Positions 6,558 to 7,063 of a stretch of DNA of 7,063 nt are shown here, one piece after another (the stretch's first letter is position 1; the number at the start of each line of letters is the position of its first letter). The translations under genes were made by a program, and so were the position numbers. The notes under the pieces were generated by a model. It was not told where the DNA came from. It made no database searches and was given only the letters and a program-made list of their open reading frames with translations. The DNA is from Candidatus Rokuibacteriota bacterium (lineage in GTDB: Bacteria; Methylomirabilota; Methylomirabilia; Rokubacteriales; JACOUJ01): contig JACOUJ010000291.1 in NCBI GenBank assembly GCA_016177865.1, forward strand, positions 1-7,063, given 5' to 3'.

Positions 6558-7063
6558 GCGGGAAGCCCGAAGTGATCGCGGATGGCGCGCACGCCGGCGA
6601 GCAGCGTCTCGGCATCGAGCGCAGTCGAGAACGCGTCGAAGGTGATCGCCCGAAGGCCCGGGGCGCGCTCGGCCGCATAGAGGGAGAGATCGAGGATCTC
6701 CTCCCCCGGCACCGTGGCGCCGATCCAGGGCCCGTCTAACTCGAGATCCTCCTCCGTCCCGGCGACGTGAAGCTCGACCACCCGCTCGAGCGGAAGGGTG
6801 GCGAGAAACTCCCGTGGCGACACACCGGCGTAGCGCGCAGAGAGCCAGGCGTGGGCCACGTCCAGGAGCATCCCGCATCCGCTTGCTTCGTAGAAGCGAC
6901 GGACAAACTCGGCTTCTCCCATCTGTGGGAGATCGAGATGGAGGTAGGTGGGAATCGGCTCGATGACGAGCTGTGCCCCCAGTGCCTCCCGAAGCGCCCG
7001 GGCATTCGCGACGTAGTCTCGGAGCAGATCCTCGGTGTAGAGCGGCGGGAAGACGTAATCGAC
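6554..7063 (-). CDS. DUF692/MNIO-family protein (MbnB/TglH-like), 5' end cut by window edge
   Basis: This is the C-terminal 169 residues of a TIM-barrel protein of the DUF692 family. Known members are multinuclear non-heme iron oxidases (MNIOs) that modify peptides at cysteine or other residues, as in methanobactin (MbnB) and 3-thiaglutamate (TglH) synthesis. The reading frame is open to the window edge, so the true start lies outside. Family marks, numbered from the first visible codon, are a Y..PP segment at 3-7, LVIEP at 32-36 (the usual conserved E of 'EN'), MGEAEF at 48-53, GMLLDVAH at 64-71, and PLERVVELHVAG at 91-102. Aligned from memory, several usual metal ligands differ. The second N of LLDVNN is H71, the H of the D-x-H motif is P112, and the E of 'EWD' is T141. 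Known family members make the MNIO identity likely; its reaction and substrate are unknown. It ends in an ATGA overlap with the next gene, which points to co-translation. A non-oxidase TIM barrel derived from the family is a real alternative. Confidence 0.8.
   Translation of the reverse strand, partial: VDYVFPPLYTEDLLRDYVANARALREALGAQLVIEPIPTYLHLDLPQMGEAEFVRRFYEASGCGMLLDVAHAWLSARYAGVSPREFLATLPLERVVELHVAGTEEDLELDGPWIGATVPGEEILDLSLYAAERAPGLRAITFDAFSTALDAETLLAGVRAIRDHFGLPA

Noticed and set aside
6558..6878. N-terminal extension of the partner gene to 6878
   Set aside because: The extension lies wholly within the MNIO gene in another frame and is R-rich. The ATG at 6557 overlapping the MNIO stop is the natural start.

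Overview
The window is 7,063 bases of GC-rich DNA, by eye in the mid-60s percent GC, and nearly all of it codes on the minus strand. The organism is a high-GC bacterium. A tripartite tricarboxylate transporter beside a TauE/SafE permease would fit a soil or subsurface lineage such as Rokubacteria/Methylomirabilota or a proteobacterium, but nothing here fixes the taxon.

Reading in the direction of transcription (right to left), eight genes lie head to tail. (1) 7063-6554 is the 3' part of a gene for a DUF692/MNIO-type protein (multinuclear non-heme iron oxidase, the MbnB/TglH fold family), cut by the window edge. (2) 6557-5760 is a 265-residue protein in the position and with the general layout of an MNIO partner protein. 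It starts inside the stop codon of gene 1. (3) 5763-4852 is a ParB/sulfiredoxin-fold protein, again starting inside the stop codon of its upstream neighbour. (4-6) 4833-1890 is a complete tripartite tricarboxylate transporter in the order tctC (periplasmic binding protein), tctB (small membrane subunit) and tctA (large membrane subunit), with gaps of 3-4 bases. (7) 1777-1019 is a TauE/SafE-family permease. (8) 1009-110 is a SAM-dependent methyltransferase with an N-terminal zinc ribbon.

Genes 1-3 are joined by two stop/start overlaps and probably form one translationally coupled unit. Gene 4 follows 18 bases later with a strong ribosome binding site, so genes 1-6 may share a transcript. A 112-base gap (1778-1889) separates tctA from the TauE gene. 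It holds a consensus -35 box, a 17-base spacer containing a perfect 16-base palindrome, a weak -10 box, and then a hairpin in the likely leader. Genes 7-8 may therefore be a separately controlled pair.

The most interesting part is the right-hand end. It has a divergent MNIO lacking several residues that usually bind metal, an unusual partner protein, and a ParB-fold gene coupled to them. No precursor peptide is visible; if there is one, it lies beyond the right edge. No RNA gene, mobile element or CRISPR array was seen.
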